Assembly (NCBI GenBank): GCA_902617375.1
Contig: CACMWI010000001.1
Coordinates: 128,090-192,089, forward strand
Reading direction: 5' to 3'
Length of the DNA stretch: 64,000 nt
Origin: an uncultured Alphaproteobacteria bacterium
GTDB taxonomy: Bacteria > Pseudomonadota > Alphaproteobacteria > Methylaequorales > Methylaequoraceae
The notes below the pieces were generated by a model that saw only the letters and a program-made list of their open reading frames with translations, was not told the origin of the DNA and did no database searches. This document shows positions 8,994 through 17,682 of the stretch, in pieces. A program made the position numbers and the translations under genes. The number at the start of each line of letters is the position of its first letter. Within the stretch, counting starts at the first letter, position 1.

Positions 8994-9813
8994 TAAAAGT
9001 TTTTATTTTGCAGCCATTTTAATATTCTTAAGCTTGAAGCATTCTGAATCACAACAGCTCACTAATTTGGATAATAAAAATAAACCTATTGAAATTTTCG
9101 CTGATAATGGGATTGAATGGCACAAGAATAAAAATAAATACGTCGCATTGGGAAATGCTAAAGCTTTGAGTGGCACATTATCTTTAGAATCAGATAGAAT
9201 AGAAGCTTTTTACAAAGAAAACGACTCATCTAATATGAATATTACTGAAGTGAGAGCAAAAAAAAATGTTGTTGTCCAAGATAAAAAAATGAAAATTACG
9301 GGTGGAGAGTACGCAGAGTATAAAATTCTTAAAGATTATTTTCTTATTAATGGAAGAAATATAATTCTTACATCAGAAAAGAATACTTTAAAATCAAATA
9401 AAAAGTTAGAATATTGGAGATCTAAAAATATCGCTATTGCAACCGGAAAAGCAGAAGCAAAAAAAGACAATGAATTTGTAGTGTTGGCTGATAAGTTGGT
9501 CTGGTATCTTCAAGAAAAGAATCAAAAAACTACAGTAAAAAAACTTCTAGGATTTAAAAATGTTTCGATTAAAACTAATAATGAAGTAGCATTTAGTGAT
9601 AAAGCTATTTATAATAATGAAACTGAGATTTGTAAATTATATGGAAATGTAAAACTTCAAAGAGGAGAAAGTTTTTTGATAGGTGAATATGCTGAGGTTG
9701 ATCTTAGAAGAGGGATAAGCAAGTTATTACCAGCCCCAGGAAATAAATTAAATGAAAACAAAGTGAGGGCTCTTATTGATAAAGGAGGAATTGATCCAGA
9801 TGAGTCAAATTGA
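8980..9813 (+). CDS. lptA: LPS transport periplasmic protein LptA (OstA)
   Basis: A periplasmic beta-jellyroll protein that carries LPS between inner and outer membranes. A cleavable signal peptide spans about residues 1-25. OstA-type repeats follow: FADNGIEWHKNKNKYVALGN, VRAKKNVVVQDKKMKITGG, and a second set around FSDKAIYNNETEICKLYGNVK. At 277 residues it is longer than E. coli LptA (185), enough for roughly one and a half to two OstA units. It overlaps lptC at its start and lptB at its end by 14 bases each. Confidence 0.9.
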   Translation: MKKISKSFYFAAILIFLSLKHSESQQLTNLDNKNKPIEIFADNGIEWHKNKNKYVALGNAKALSGTLSLESDRIEAFYKENDSSNMNITEVRAKKNVVVQDKKMKITGGEYAEYKILKDYFLINGRNIILTSEKNTLKSNKKLEYWRSKNIAIATGKAEAKKDNEFVVLADKLVWYLQEKNQKTTVKKLLGFKNVSIKTNNEVAFSDKAIYNNETEICKLYGNVKLQRGESFLIGEYAEVDLRRGISKLLPAPGNKLNENKVRALIDKGGIDPDESN

Positions 9814-10552
9814 TATTCCATTTATTGCAGTAAACAATAAGGGGTTAGAAGTTAAAAATGTTACAAAATCATACGATAATAAAAGAATTTTGGATAATGT
9901 TTCACTCGACCTTAATAGGGGAGAGTCTGTAGCTTTACTGGGTCCAAACGGAGCTGGAAAGACATCATTATTTTACATTACTATGGGTCTAATTAAAGCT
10001 GATAGCGGATCTATAAATCTTGATAAGAGAGAAATATCAGAATTCCCAATGTATAGACGTTCAAAATTAGGATTAGGTTATCTCCCTCAAGAATCCTCAA
10101 TATTCAGGGGAATGAATGTAGAAGAAAATATTCTTTCAATATTAGAAAAGACAGAGAAATCAACTGAAGCGAAACAAAAAAAACTTGAAGACTTGTTAGC
10201 AGAATTTGGAATCGAACATCTTAGATATGCCCCATCTTTATCTTTGTCTGGAGGTGAAAGAAGACGACTTGAAATAGCTAGATGTTTAGCGTCTAACCCT
10301 AACTTTATTCTGCTGGACGAACCGTTAGCTGGGATTGATCCAATAGCCATACAAGATGTAAAAAAACTAATTCAAAATCTGAAAAATAGAAACATTGGTG
10401 TTTTGATGACTGATCACAATGTAAAAAGCACACTAGAAATTGTGGATAGGGCCTACATTATTTTTGAAGGCAAAGTTCTTTTTAAAGGTAGACCTGATGA
10501 AATAATTAAAAATAAAAATGTAAGAACGTTCTATCTAGGTAACGATTTTTGA
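9800..10552 (+). CDS. lptB: LPS export ABC transporter ATP-binding protein LptB
   Basis: The ATPase that powers LPS extraction with LptF and LptG (not in this window). The 250-residue protein has Walker A GPNGAGKTS, Q-loop LPQESSIFRGM, signature LSGGERRRLEIAR, Walker B FILLDEPLAGIDP and the switch histidine in TDHNV. I start it at the ATG at 9800, which has AAGGAGGA about ten bases upstream; a TTG at 9776 would add eight residues. It overlaps lptA by 14 bases and hpf by four (TTGA). rpoN, usually next, is absent. Confidence 0.96.
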   Translation: MSQIDIPFIAVNNKGLEVKNVTKSYDNKRILDNVSLDLNRGESVALLGPNGAGKTSLFYITMGLIKADSGSINLDKREISEFPMYRRSKLGLGYLPQESSIFRGMNVEENILSILEKTEKSTEAKQKKLEDLLAEFGIEHLRYAPSLSLSGGERRRLEIARCLASNPNFILLDEPLAGIDPIAIQDVKKLIQNLKNRNIGVLMTDHNVKSTLEIVDRAYIIFEGKVLFKGRPDEIIKNKNVRTFYLGNDF

Positions 10553-11127
10553 TCGACTCAAACAATATATCTGTTTCAGGAAAACAAACAAAAGTTGGCA
10601 AGTCTCTAACCCATTACGTGAAAGATTCGTTGGTACAGACCCTTAAAAAATATTTTGATAATTTTATAAGTGGAAATATTCTTTTTTCTAAGGATACGTT
10701 TAACTTTAGATGTGAAATTAATATTCACATTGATAGTGCGATATTTATTCAAAGTAACGCTGGAAGTAATGACGCATATGGTGCATTCAATGTTGCAAAC
10801 GAGAAAATAAAAAAAAGACTTAGAAGATATCATAGAAAACTCACTGATCACAGATTGAAGAATAGAAAACCACTAAAATATCTCAAAGCAAACCAATATA
10901 TTATTGAAAACCCTGAACTAAAAAATATGAAAGAAAATCTGTATGACCCTGTTATAATTGCTGAATCAGATGATGTTATAAAAACAGTCTCTGTTAGTGA
11001 GGCAATCATGCTTATGAATTTAAAAGATCAAAATGCTATTTTCTTTAAAAATGTTCAGTCAAAAAGACTTAATATTCTATATAGAAGACCAGATGGAAAT
11101 ATAGGCTGGGTGGATCCAAAAAAATGA
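10549..11127 (+). CDS. hpf: Ribosome hibernation promoting factor, long form
   Basis: Dimerises and protects 70S ribosomes in slow growth. The 192-residue long form has an N-terminal S30AE beta-alpha domain (about 1-105) ending in the basic stretch KKRLRRYHRKLTDHRLKNR. A C-terminal dimerisation domain (about 135-190) contains VVSVSEAIMLM-like VSVSEAIMLMNL, FFKN and the typical VLYRRPDGNIGWVDP-like ending. The start is TTG inside the lptB stop (TTGA overlap), and its own stop overlaps ptsN by four bases, so the three genes are coupled. Confidence 0.93.
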   Translation: MIDSNNISVSGKQTKVGKSLTHYVKDSLVQTLKKYFDNFISGNILFSKDTFNFRCEINIHIDSAIFIQSNAGSNDAYGAFNVANEKIKKRLRRYHRKLTDHRLKNRKPLKYLKANQYIIENPELKNMKENLYDPVIIAESDDVIKTVSVSEAIMLMNLKDQNAIFFKNVQSKRLNILYRRPDGNIGWVDPKK

Positions 11128-11579
11128 AATTAGTTGAATTTATTGCTCTTGATTCAATCCTCGTTGATGTGGACGTAGATAGTAAAAAAAATCTTTTCAA
11201 GTTTGTATCAAATTTTTTCGCAAAAAATGATTTAGAAGAGAGTTCAAAAATTATTGAAAAATTAAATGAAAGAGAGCGATTAGGGTCAACTGGCGTAGGG
11301 AATGGAATAGCTATTCCTCATTCAAAAATAAATATTATAGATAAAACGAAGGTGTTATTTCTTAAATTAAAATCTGCAGTTGATTTTTCTGCACCAGACA
11401 AAAAGTATGTAGACTTGGTTTTTGTCATTCTGGCACCAAAAAACTGTCAATCCGAACATTTACTTGTCTTGTCATCAATATCTAGTTTCGTTAAAAACAA
11501 GAACTTTGTTGAAAAGTTAAGAAAATTAAAGAACTCGAAGGAGATTTATAATTTTTTGGACAAACCTAATGGAGATTAA
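11124..11579 (+). CDS. ptsN: Nitrogen-type PTS EIIA (PtsN)
   Basis: The output protein of a regulatory phosphotransferase chain; phosphorylated by HPr, it modulates other proteins rather than importing sugar. The 151-residue PTS_EIIA-2 domain has the phosphorylation site GNGIAIPHSKI with His66. The ERLGSTGVGNGIAIPH context is typical of PtsN. It closes the lpt operon. The likely phosphoryl donor is the HPr-Enzyme I fusion encoded at 29.7-31.7 kb. Its 3' end overlaps the convergent DUF1150 gene by 14 bases. Confidence 0.95.
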   Translation: MKLVEFIALDSILVDVDVDSKKNLFKFVSNFFAKNDLEESSKIIEKLNERERLGSTGVGNGIAIPHSKINIIDKTKVLFLKLKSAVDFSAPDKKYVDLVFVILAPKNCQSEHLLVLSSISSFVKNKNFVEKLRKLKNSKEIYNFLDKPNGD

Positions 11580-11784
11580 TGTGTTCAAGTCCTGATTGAA
11601 GAATTGCAGCTATTGCAGATTCTTTACTATCGAAAGCTGCCAGAAGGGTTCCATCAGCACAATAAACTGAAAAAACATCAGTAGTAAAGTTTTCTTCTTT
11701 ATGTATTTCTTTTTTTACAAATGCATGGGAAGCATTACCGTATTCAAGAAAATCGAAGTTGGTTGTACTGTTGAATTTAGCCAT
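11566..11784 (-). CDS. DUF1150 family protein
   Basis: A small cytoplasmic protein (72 residues from the ATG at 11784) of the DUF1150 family, which in alphaproteobacteria is regularly found beside hsp20. Visible features are NFDFLEYGN and YCADGTLLAAFDSKESAIAA, which look like a compact alpha/beta fold. Function is unknown; its constant pairing with Hsp20 suggests a stress role. It overlaps the end of hsp20 by eight bases. A start six codons further upstream is possible. Confidence 0.88.
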   Translation of the reverse strand: MAKFNSTTNFDFLEYGNASHAFVKKEIHKEENFTTDVFSVYCADGTLLAAFDSKESAIAAILQSGLEHINLH

Positions 11785-12244
11785 TTTTGTTTTCTCTTCC
11801 AAAACTAATTAACTTATCATTAATTTTATTATTTTTATCTTTAATTTCAATCTTTTTTGACTCTTCATTACTGATTGGTTGAGACAAGTCAATAAATAAC
11901 AATCCATTATCCATTGAAGCTTCTTCAACTTCTATGCCATCAGCTAAAATAAAATTTCTTTGGAACTGTCTTGTTGCAATTCCTCGATGTATATATATTT
12001 TCTCTGAATCATTATCTTCTCTACTTCCCCTAATTTGAAGTTGATTTCCTTCTAAGCTTATGTCCAGATCTTTTTTGTTAAAGCCAGCAACAGCAATGGT
12101 TATCCTAATACTATTAGGTGACGTTTGTTCAATATTGTAGGGTGGGTAAGAGTCGCTTGAAAGTTTTGAAATTCTATCGACGGTTCTTTCAAATTGGTCA
12201 AATCCCAATAAAAAAGGGCTGTTAAAAACTGACATTCTACTCAT
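11777..12244 (-). CDS. Small heat-shock protein Hsp20 (IbpA-like)
   Basis: An ATP-independent holdase that binds unfolding proteins. The 155-residue protein has an alphaproteobacterial class A N-terminus (FNSPFLLGFDQFERTVDRIS), the start YPPYNIEQTSPNSIRITIAV of the alpha-crystallin domain (about 38-128), and the family block HRGIATRQFQRNFILADGIE. The C-terminal IxI-like motif reads IEIKDK. It is coupled to DUF1150. The mRNA leader carries a ROSE-like hairpin that covers the ribosome-binding site. Confidence 0.95.
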   Translation of the reverse strand: MSRMSVFNSPFLLGFDQFERTVDRISKLSSDSYPPYNIEQTSPNSIRITIAVAGFNKKDLDISLEGNQLQIRGSREDNDSEKIYIHRGIATRQFQRNFILADGIEVEEASMDNGLLFIDLSQPISNEESKKIEIKDKNNKINDKLISFGRENKNG

Positions 12245-12247
12245 AAA

Positions 12248-12263
12248 TCCTCTACTCGAGCAA
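12248..12263 (-). promoter_or_regulatory. ROSE-like RNA thermometer hairpin over the hsp20 ribosome-binding site
   Basis: Just upstream of the hsp20 ATG the transcript reads UUGCUCGAGUAGAGGA. UUGCUC can pair with GAGGA around a five-base GAGUA loop, leaving one G unpaired. This is the layout of the 3' hairpin of ROSE elements, where a conserved U(U/C)GCU masks the Shine-Dalgarno sequence with a bulged G. The hairpin lies three bases before the ATG. ROSE elements are known before alphaproteobacterial hsp20 genes; the upstream ROSE stems were not resolved here. Confidence 0.6.
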
Positions 12264-12358
12264 TAAATACGAACCTTAAAAAAGCATTCATCTTATAATT
12301 ACAATAAATTATTAAATAAATCAATTTAATATTCTTAGATATCAAAAATAAAAAAAAA

Positions 12359-12434
12359 TGGTGGAGCTGGACGGGATCGAACCGACGACCTTCTGAATGC
12401 CATCCAGACGCTCTCCCAACTGAGCTACAGCCCC
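12359..12434 (-). tRNA. tRNA-Ala (anticodon GGC)
   Basis: A 76-base cloverleaf. The acceptor stem GGGGCTG pairs with CAGCTCC (one G-T pair), and the D stem is GCTC/GAGC. The anticodon stem is TCTGG/TCAGA around loop ATGGCAT, giving anticodon GGC, and TTCGATC is the T loop. The CCA end is encoded. A run of eight T follows directly on the transcribed strand (12351-12358) and may help end transcription. It lies between the TIGR02300 gene and hsp20. Confidence 0.97.
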
Positions 12435-12483
12435 AAAAACATTCCATCTTTAAACTTATTTAAATAAAATTAAAATTAAATGA

Positions 12484-12783
12484 CTAAGAATCTGTTTCTC
12501 TCTCAATTTCCACAATATCATCGACATTGGATTCCTCAGAGTCTACTTCTTCAGAGTTTGGAGTATCTTCTACCTCAATGTCTTGAATTTCCATATCTTT
12601 AGTTTCTTGGTTATCTTCAGGTTTTAAAATCTTTGGTGGTCTTCCTCGCCTAGAAACATTTGTTAGAAGTGAATTTACATCAGCTCCGCAATTTGGACAG
12701 ACAATTGGATATTTTCCAAAGTCAAAAAAAAGGGTGTTACATTTGGTGCATTTTCTCTTAGCACCTTTGTCAAAATTTTCCAT
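12484..12783 (-). CDS. TIGR02300 (FYDLN acidic) family protein
   Basis: A 99-residue protein with an N-terminal zinc-ribbon-like part (CTKC and CPNC, residues 13-32) followed by RRGRPPK, an AT-hook-like basic patch, and a strongly acidic tail of about 40 residues. This matches TIGR02300, found almost only in alphaproteobacteria. The family name comes from a conserved FYDLN stretch, seen here as FFDFGKYP. Its role is not established. I use the ATG at 12783; a TTG two codons upstream is possible. It diverges from aroA. Confidence 0.85.
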   Translation of the reverse strand: MENFDKGAKRKCTKCNTLFFDFGKYPIVCPNCGADVNSLLTNVSRRGRPPKILKPEDNQETKDMEIQDIEVEDTPNSEEVDSEESNVDDIVEIERETDS

Positions 12784-12831
12784 AATCAACTTTCATTAAT
12801 AAAGTAAATAAATTATATATCATAAATAGGA

Positions 12832-14151
12832 ATGAAAAAAACTATTACCCTTAAATCTTCTAAAAGTAAATCATTAAATGGAATAATAACTGTTCCTTCA
12901 GATAAATCCATTTCCATAAGATCACTAATCATATCATCCACCTGCCTTGGCAACACCAAAATTTTCAAGCTTCTAGAATCCGAAGATGTTCTGAATACCA
13001 TGAAAGTTCTCAAAAACTTAAAAATTAAAATAATTAAAAATAATGATTACTATGAAATTTTTGGCCAAGGAGGATTTTTCTCTGATCCTCAAAAAATTTT
13101 GCATTTTGGCAACTCTGGTACAGGAGTAAGATTAATGGCTGGTTTGCTTAGCACTAGTGAAATCAATGCAACATTAACAGGTGACCAATCATTGTCATCC
13201 AGACCAATGAAAAGAATAATTGATCCTCTTCAAGAAATGAATGTATCCATCACACACAATAATGGTTTACTCCCAATCAAAATCTTCAATCGAAACAATC
13301 AACACATTCCCATAAACCATACTTTAAATGTTGGTTCTGCCCAAGTAAAGAGTTGCATATTACTTGCAGCTTTGAATACTAAAGGTACAACTAAAATTGT
13401 GGAAAAAATTCCATCTAGAGATCATACAGAAATAATGCTCAAATTTTTGGGAGCAAACTTAACTAAGGAAAAAAATGTAATTAGATTGACGTCACCAAAC
13501 TTTCTTAAACCAAAGGAATTAAAAATTCCAGGAGATTTTAGTTCCGCTGCCTTTGTTATTATAGCAGTTCTTCTCTCTAAAAAAAGCAAAGTAACATTAA
13601 AAGATGTGGGTCTAAATTATTACAGGACTGGTCTTTTAGACGTTTTAAAAAAAATGAATGCTAATATAATCGTTAAAAATAAAAGAAAATTTAATGGCGA
13701 AATTGTTGGTGACATTGAAGTTGAAAGTTCAAATTTAGTTGCGACAGTTGTAAATAAGAGCATAGTTCCAAGACTTATTGATGAGTATCCAATATTATTT
13801 GTTGCGGCTTCTTTTGCATCAGGAATTTCTGAATTTTATGGTTTAAAAGAATTAAAAGTAAAAGAAAGCAATAGATTAAGTTCTATGTCTAACGCACTTT
13901 CAAAGAATGGAGTGAAATTAGAGTTAGGAAATGATTCTATCAAAATTTATGGGGAAGAAACTCAAGAAGGAGGAAATCATGTTGAAACAGAAAATGATCA
14001 CAGAGTAGCAATGTCAATGCTGATTTTTGGTTTTTTTTCAAATAAATCTATAGTTATTGATGAGATGGAAATGATAAAGACATCTTTTCCCAGTTTCAGA
14101 GAACTCTTTCAGAAGTTAGGCGCTAAAATTGAATATTTTCAAAAACTCTAA
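12832..14151 (+). CDS. aroA: 3-phosphoshikimate 1-carboxyvinyltransferase (EPSP synthase)
   Basis: Sixth step of the shikimate pathway: joins PEP to shikimate 3-phosphate. The 439-residue protein shows the family motifs VPSDKSISIRSLI, GNSGTGVRLMAGL (the residues around Gly96 that contact PEP), SSRPMKRIIDPL, DEYPILFVAASFA and KVKESNRLS. The Gly-Asn-Ser-Gly-Thr form is that of ordinary class proteins. It heads a long plus-strand run and overlaps cmk by 23 bases, the usual aroA-cmk-rpsA order. Confidence 0.97.
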   Translation: MKKTITLKSSKSKSLNGIITVPSDKSISIRSLIISSTCLGNTKIFKLLESEDVLNTMKVLKNLKIKIIKNNDYYEIFGQGGFFSDPQKILHFGNSGTGVRLMAGLLSTSEINATLTGDQSLSSRPMKRIIDPLQEMNVSITHNNGLLPIKIFNRNNQHIPINHTLNVGSAQVKSCILLAALNTKGTTKIVEKIPSRDHTEIMLKFLGANLTKEKNVIRLTSPNFLKPKELKIPGDFSSAAFVIIAVLLSKKSKVTLKDVGLNYYRTGLLDVLKKMNANIIVKNKRKFNGEIVGDIEVESSNLVATVVNKSIVPRLIDEYPILFVAASFASGISEFYGLKELKVKESNRLSSMSNALSKNGVKLELGNDSIKIYGEETQEGGNHVETENDHRVAMSMLIFGFFSNKSIVIDEMEMIKTSFPSFRELFQKLGAKIEYFQKL

Positions 14152-14776
14152 ACCAGTAATTGCAATTGACGGAACAGCAGGATCAGGAAAAGGTACACTA
14201 GCAAAAAATTTATCTAAAAAACTAAATTTTGATCATTTGGATACTGGACTTCTATATAGAATATATGCGTTTGAAAGTATTAAAGTGGGTAGAAAGGAAC
14301 TCCCTACAAAGATAAATTTCAATAAATGGTTTGCAAATACTAGTAAACTAGACGGTTTAAGGTCTGAGGAAATTTCAAAGCTTGCATCTCAAATTTCGCA
14401 ATCAACGAAAGTTAGAAAATCACTTGTTAATTTTCAAAGAAACTTTGCGAACAATCCTCCCAAAGGAAAAGGTTCCATAATTGATGGCAGAGATATTGGG
14501 ACAATAATTATTCCTAATGCCGAAGTAAAATTTTTTATAGATGCAAATGTTGAAATCAGAGCATCTAGACGAAACCAACAATTAAAACTTAGTTCGTTCG
14601 ATCTTTCCAATACTATTGCAAATATGAGAAAAAGAGATATTCAAGATTCTGAAAGGGATATTTCACCTCTTAAACCAGCAGTTGACAGCTTCAAGATTGA
14701 TACATCAGAGATAAATGAAACACAAGTCCTTGAGCTAGCGTTAAAGTATATAAGAAAAAGAACTGATTTTATTTAA
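14129..14776 (+). CDS. cmk: Cytidylate kinase
   Basis: Phosphorylates CMP and dCMP. The P-loop GTAGSGKGTLAKNL lies at residues 14-27. HLDTGLLYRIYAF matches the family DTGAMYRA motif, and DGRDIGTIIIPNAEVKFFI is the CMP-binding signature. RRNQQ and KRDIQDSERDISPLKPA form the lid. At 215 residues the length is normal. The start is TTG inside the end of aroA. Fifty-nine bases separate it from rpsA. Confidence 0.96.
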   Translation: MNIFKNSKPVIAIDGTAGSGKGTLAKNLSKKLNFDHLDTGLLYRIYAFESIKVGRKELPTKINFNKWFANTSKLDGLRSEEISKLASQISQSTKVRKSLVNFQRNFANNPPKGKGSIIDGRDIGTIIIPNAEVKFFIDANVEIRASRRNQQLKLSSFDLSNTIANMRKRDIQDSERDISPLKPAVDSFKIDTSEINETQVLELALKYIRKRTDFI

Positions 14777-14835
14777 TAATTGCATATCACTTGAAAATTT
14801 TGTAATTGTATTCAATAAATTATAGAGGAAATTAA

Positions 14836-16518
14836 TTGGTAGAAAATTTTAGTGAATTATTAGAACAAAGCCTATCAGAATTCAAATACAAAGAGGGTCA
14901 AATCATTAAAGGCACAGTTCTTTCAATCGTTAACGATACAGTCGTAGTCGATGTAGGCCTTAAAGCTGAAGGAAGAATCCCTATTAAAGAATTTCATTCA
15001 CCGGGAGAAGAACACAGCGTTAAAGTAGGAGATAAATACGATGTATACCTTGAAAAACTTGAAAATAAAGAGGGCGAGGCTCTTTTGAGTAGAGAAAGAG
15101 CGAGAAAAGAAGAATCTTGGTCTAACCTAGAAAAGCAACAAAACCAAAAAGAACAAGTGACGGGAGTTATCACCGGGAGAGTCAAAGGTGGATTTGCAGT
15201 CGACATTAATGGAGCAGTAGCTTTCCTTCCAGGAAGTCAAGTAGACCTTAAACCAATTAAAGATATTTCTCCTCTTCTAAATAAACCTCAACCAATGATA
15301 ATTCTTAAAATGGATAAATTAAGAGGTAATATTGTTGTCTCAAGAAGAGTTCTGTTGGAGGAGTCCAGAAAAGCTGATAGAAGTAAACTTTTATCAGATA
15401 TAAATGAAGGGGATAAACTTAAAGGTGTAGTTAAAAATATTACAGATTACGGAGTTTTCGTTGACTTAGGAGGAATGGATGGGTTAATTCACGTCACAGA
15501 CATTTCGTGGGAAAGAGTAAATCACCCATCTGAAATGTTTAAGATTGGCGAAGACATAGAAGTAATTGTGATAAAATATGACAAAGAAAATAATCGCATT
15601 AGTCTTGGTCTTAAACAATTAACAGACGACCCTTGGAAAAACGTTGAGAATATTTACAAGGTTGGCACTAAAATAAAATCACAAATATCAAGTATAGCTG
15701 ATTACGGAGCATTTATTGAGTTAGAAAAGGGAGTTGAAGGGCTTATCCACACGTCTGAAATGAGCTGGGTAAACAAAAATATTAATCCAAATTCAATCCT
15801 CAAGGTTGGCGAAGAAGTGGAAGTAACGATTTTAGAAATTGATAATGCTAAAAGAAGAATAAGTTTGGGACTTAAACAATGCACCGAAAATCCATGGAAG
15901 ATATTTGCTTCGTCAAAAAAAGTAGGAGATATTGCTGAAGGTGAAATAAAAAACATTACAGATTTCGGGATATTTGTTGGTTTAACAGAAGAACTTGACG
16001 GATTAATTCATTCTTCAGATGTATCTTGGGAAGATAGTAGTTCAAAAGCAATTGAAAAATATAAAATTGGTGAAAAGGTTAAATTTAAAATTCTTGATAT
16101 TGATGTTGAAAAAGAAAGAGTGTCTCTGGGTATTAAACAACTTACAAAGAGTTCCATTAAAGAAGATAAATTTGCGAATAAAACAATGACATGCGTTATT
16201 GAAAAAATTGAAGAAGATAAGATTTTTGTAAGTTTTGAAAAAGATTCAAAGGGGTTTGTAAAAAAATCTAACTTAGCAAAAGTTAAAACTGAACAAAATA
16301 CATCCAGATTTGCTGTAGGTGAAAAAATCGATGCAAAGGTTTTAAAGAAAACTGCTAAGGATGATAACTATGAGTTGTCAATTAAAGACCTAGAAATTCA
16401 GGAAGAAAAAGAGGCTCTTAAAGAATATGGTTCATCCTCTTCAGGAGCAAGTATAGGTGATATTATCGGTGCTGCATTGGAAGAAGATAAAAAGAAGTCA
16501 AAAGATGAAACCAAATGA
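14836..16518 (+). CDS. rpsA: 30S ribosomal protein S1
   Basis: Binds mRNA leader regions and helps load them on the 30S subunit. The 560-residue protein has six S1 (OB-fold) repeats at about 18-85, 105-170, 190-258, 275-343, 362-430 and 448-515. Repeats 3-5 are the clearest, with DYGVFVDLGGMDGLIH, DYGAFIELEKGVEGLIH and DFGIFVGLTEELDGLIH. The start is TTG with AGAGGAA six bases upstream. It overlaps sppA by 14 bases. Length fits alphaproteobacterial S1. Confidence 0.98.
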   Translation: MVENFSELLEQSLSEFKYKEGQIIKGTVLSIVNDTVVVDVGLKAEGRIPIKEFHSPGEEHSVKVGDKYDVYLEKLENKEGEALLSRERARKEESWSNLEKQQNQKEQVTGVITGRVKGGFAVDINGAVAFLPGSQVDLKPIKDISPLLNKPQPMIILKMDKLRGNIVVSRRVLLEESRKADRSKLLSDINEGDKLKGVVKNITDYGVFVDLGGMDGLIHVTDISWERVNHPSEMFKIGEDIEVIVIKYDKENNRISLGLKQLTDDPWKNVENIYKVGTKIKSQISSIADYGAFIELEKGVEGLIHTSEMSWVNKNINPNSILKVGEEVEVTILEIDNAKRRISLGLKQCTENPWKIFASSKKVGDIAEGEIKNITDFGIFVGLTEELDGLIHSSDVSWEDSSSKAIEKYKIGEKVKFKILDIDVEKERVSLGIKQLTKSSIKEDKFANKTMTCVIEKIEEDKIFVSFEKDSKGFVKKSNLAKVKTEQNTSRFAVGEKIDAKVLKKTAKDDNYELSIKDLEIQEEKEALKEYGSSSSGASIGDIIGAALEEDKKKSKDETK

Positions 16519-17398
16519 CTTTTTAGAACAATTTTATACAAGAAGACAATCAATAATAAAACGTTTATTAATCATAGTAATTGCGGTTCTGTTGATTGTC
16601 ACTGCATCACTTCAATTTCAACAAAAAGAAAATTTTATTGCAAAAATAACTGTTGAAGGAATCATAAAAGATAGAAACGATATACTTAAGCAATTGAAAG
16701 ACTTAGACAAAAATCAAAACGTGAAAGGACTTATAACCATTATTAATAGTCCTGGAGGTACATATGTTGGAAGTAAAGAAATTCACGAATCAATTGAAAA
16801 GTTAAGCAAAAAAATACCTACAGTTGCTTATATGAGAGAAATGGCTACGTCAGGCGGCTATCTTGTATCTTTAAGTTCTGACAGAATTTTTGGGAATGAG
16901 GGTACCATCACAGGATCAATAGGTGTAATACTTCAAACGGCAGATATCAGTCAACTTCTTGGCAAACTAGGTATTAATCCAATAATTATTAAAAGTGGTG
17001 ATTTAAAAGCAATACCAAATCCTGCTGAAAAAATCGATGAAGAAAAATTAAATTACTTAAAAGACATTATAAAAAAAATGCAAACAGAATTTTTGAATTT
17101 GGTAAAAAAAAGTAGAGATATATCAAGTTCCACACTAAATTTGGTTTCAGATGGAAGAATTGTAACAGGAAAACAAGCCAAAGACTTGAAGCTCATAGAT
17201 GCTGTTGGAACTGAAAATGATGCATTATCGTGGTTAAAAAAAGAAGCTGGGTTGGATGATGATGTAAAAGTGAAAGATTTGTCAATTCAAAGTGAAATAA
17301 CAGAATTGTTAAATTTTAGTTTTTTGAAAAAAAAGATTAATTATTTAAATCAAAACTTTTATAATGGTTTTGTTGCTATTTGGACACCAGGAATATGA
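16505..17398 (+). CDS. sppA: Signal peptide peptidase SppA (36K type)
   Basis: A membrane-anchored serine protease that degrades cleaved signal peptides. The 297-residue protein has one N-terminal membrane segment (about 18-38). The S49 peptidase domain follows with INSPGGTYVGS, the nucleophile in ATSGGYLVSLSSDRI, and the general-base lysine in KSGDLKAIPNP. I start it at the ATG at 16505, overlapping rpsA by 14 bases; the longer frame has no support. Its stop overlaps ihfB as ATGA. Confidence 0.94.
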   Translation: MKPNDFLEQFYTRRQSIIKRLLIIVIAVLLIVTASLQFQQKENFIAKITVEGIIKDRNDILKQLKDLDKNQNVKGLITIINSPGGTYVGSKEIHESIEKLSKKIPTVAYMREMATSGGYLVSLSSDRIFGNEGTITGSIGVILQTADISQLLGKLGINPIIIKSGDLKAIPNPAEKIDEEKLNYLKDIIKKMQTEFLNLVKKSRDISSSTLNLVSDGRIVTGKQAKDLKLIDAVGTENDALSWLKKEAGLDDDVKVKDLSIQSEITELLNFSFLKKKINYLNQNFYNGFVAIWTPGI

Positions 17399-17682
17399 AA
17401 AAGTCTGATATTTTGAAAGAACTTGAACATAAATTCGATTATTTGCCAAGAAGAGAAGTTGAAAGAACACTTGAAAAGATTCTGCAATTTTTTTCTTCAA
17501 ATTTAGCTAAAGGTGCCAGAATTGAAATAAGAGATTTTGGCACTTTTTCAACAAAAACTCGTGAAAGCAGAATAGGACGGAACCCCTCATCAGGAGAAAA
17601 AATAGAAATTAAAAAGAAAAATTTTGTCCATTTTATACCTGGAAAGAAATTAAGAAAGGAAATTAATGTCATCAAAGATTAA
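17395..17682 (+). CDS. ihfB: Integration host factor subunit beta
   Basis: A DNA-bending nucleoid protein that pairs with IhfA. The 95-residue HU/IHF fold ends in the beta-arm signature GRNPSSGEKIEI, and FGTFSTKTRESRIGR is typical. I use the ATG at 17395, which overlaps the sppA stop (ATGA). The order rpsA-sppA-ihfB-lapA is conserved. Its final codons contain the start of the broken lapA frame. Confidence 0.95.
   Translation: MKKSDILKELEHKFDYLPRREVERTLEKILQFFSSNLAKGARIEIRDFGTFSTKTRESRIGRNPSSGEKIEIKKKNFVHFIPGKKLRKEINVIKD

Noticed and set aside
12351-12358. T8 run after tRNA-Ala as an intrinsic terminator
   Set aside because: There is no separate GC-rich hairpin before it other than the tRNA itself. 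It may help termination, but I would not list it as a terminator.
12241-12447. A 68-residue frame on the minus strand
   Set aside because: It is a translation of the tRNA-Ala gene and the hsp20 leader, not a protein.
15743-15751. A perfect DnaA box (TTATCCACA)
   Set aside because: It lies inside rpsA, where it codes Leu-Ile-His-Thr of a repeated S1 motif, and stands alone. One copy with no AT-rich repeats or other boxes around it does not make an origin.
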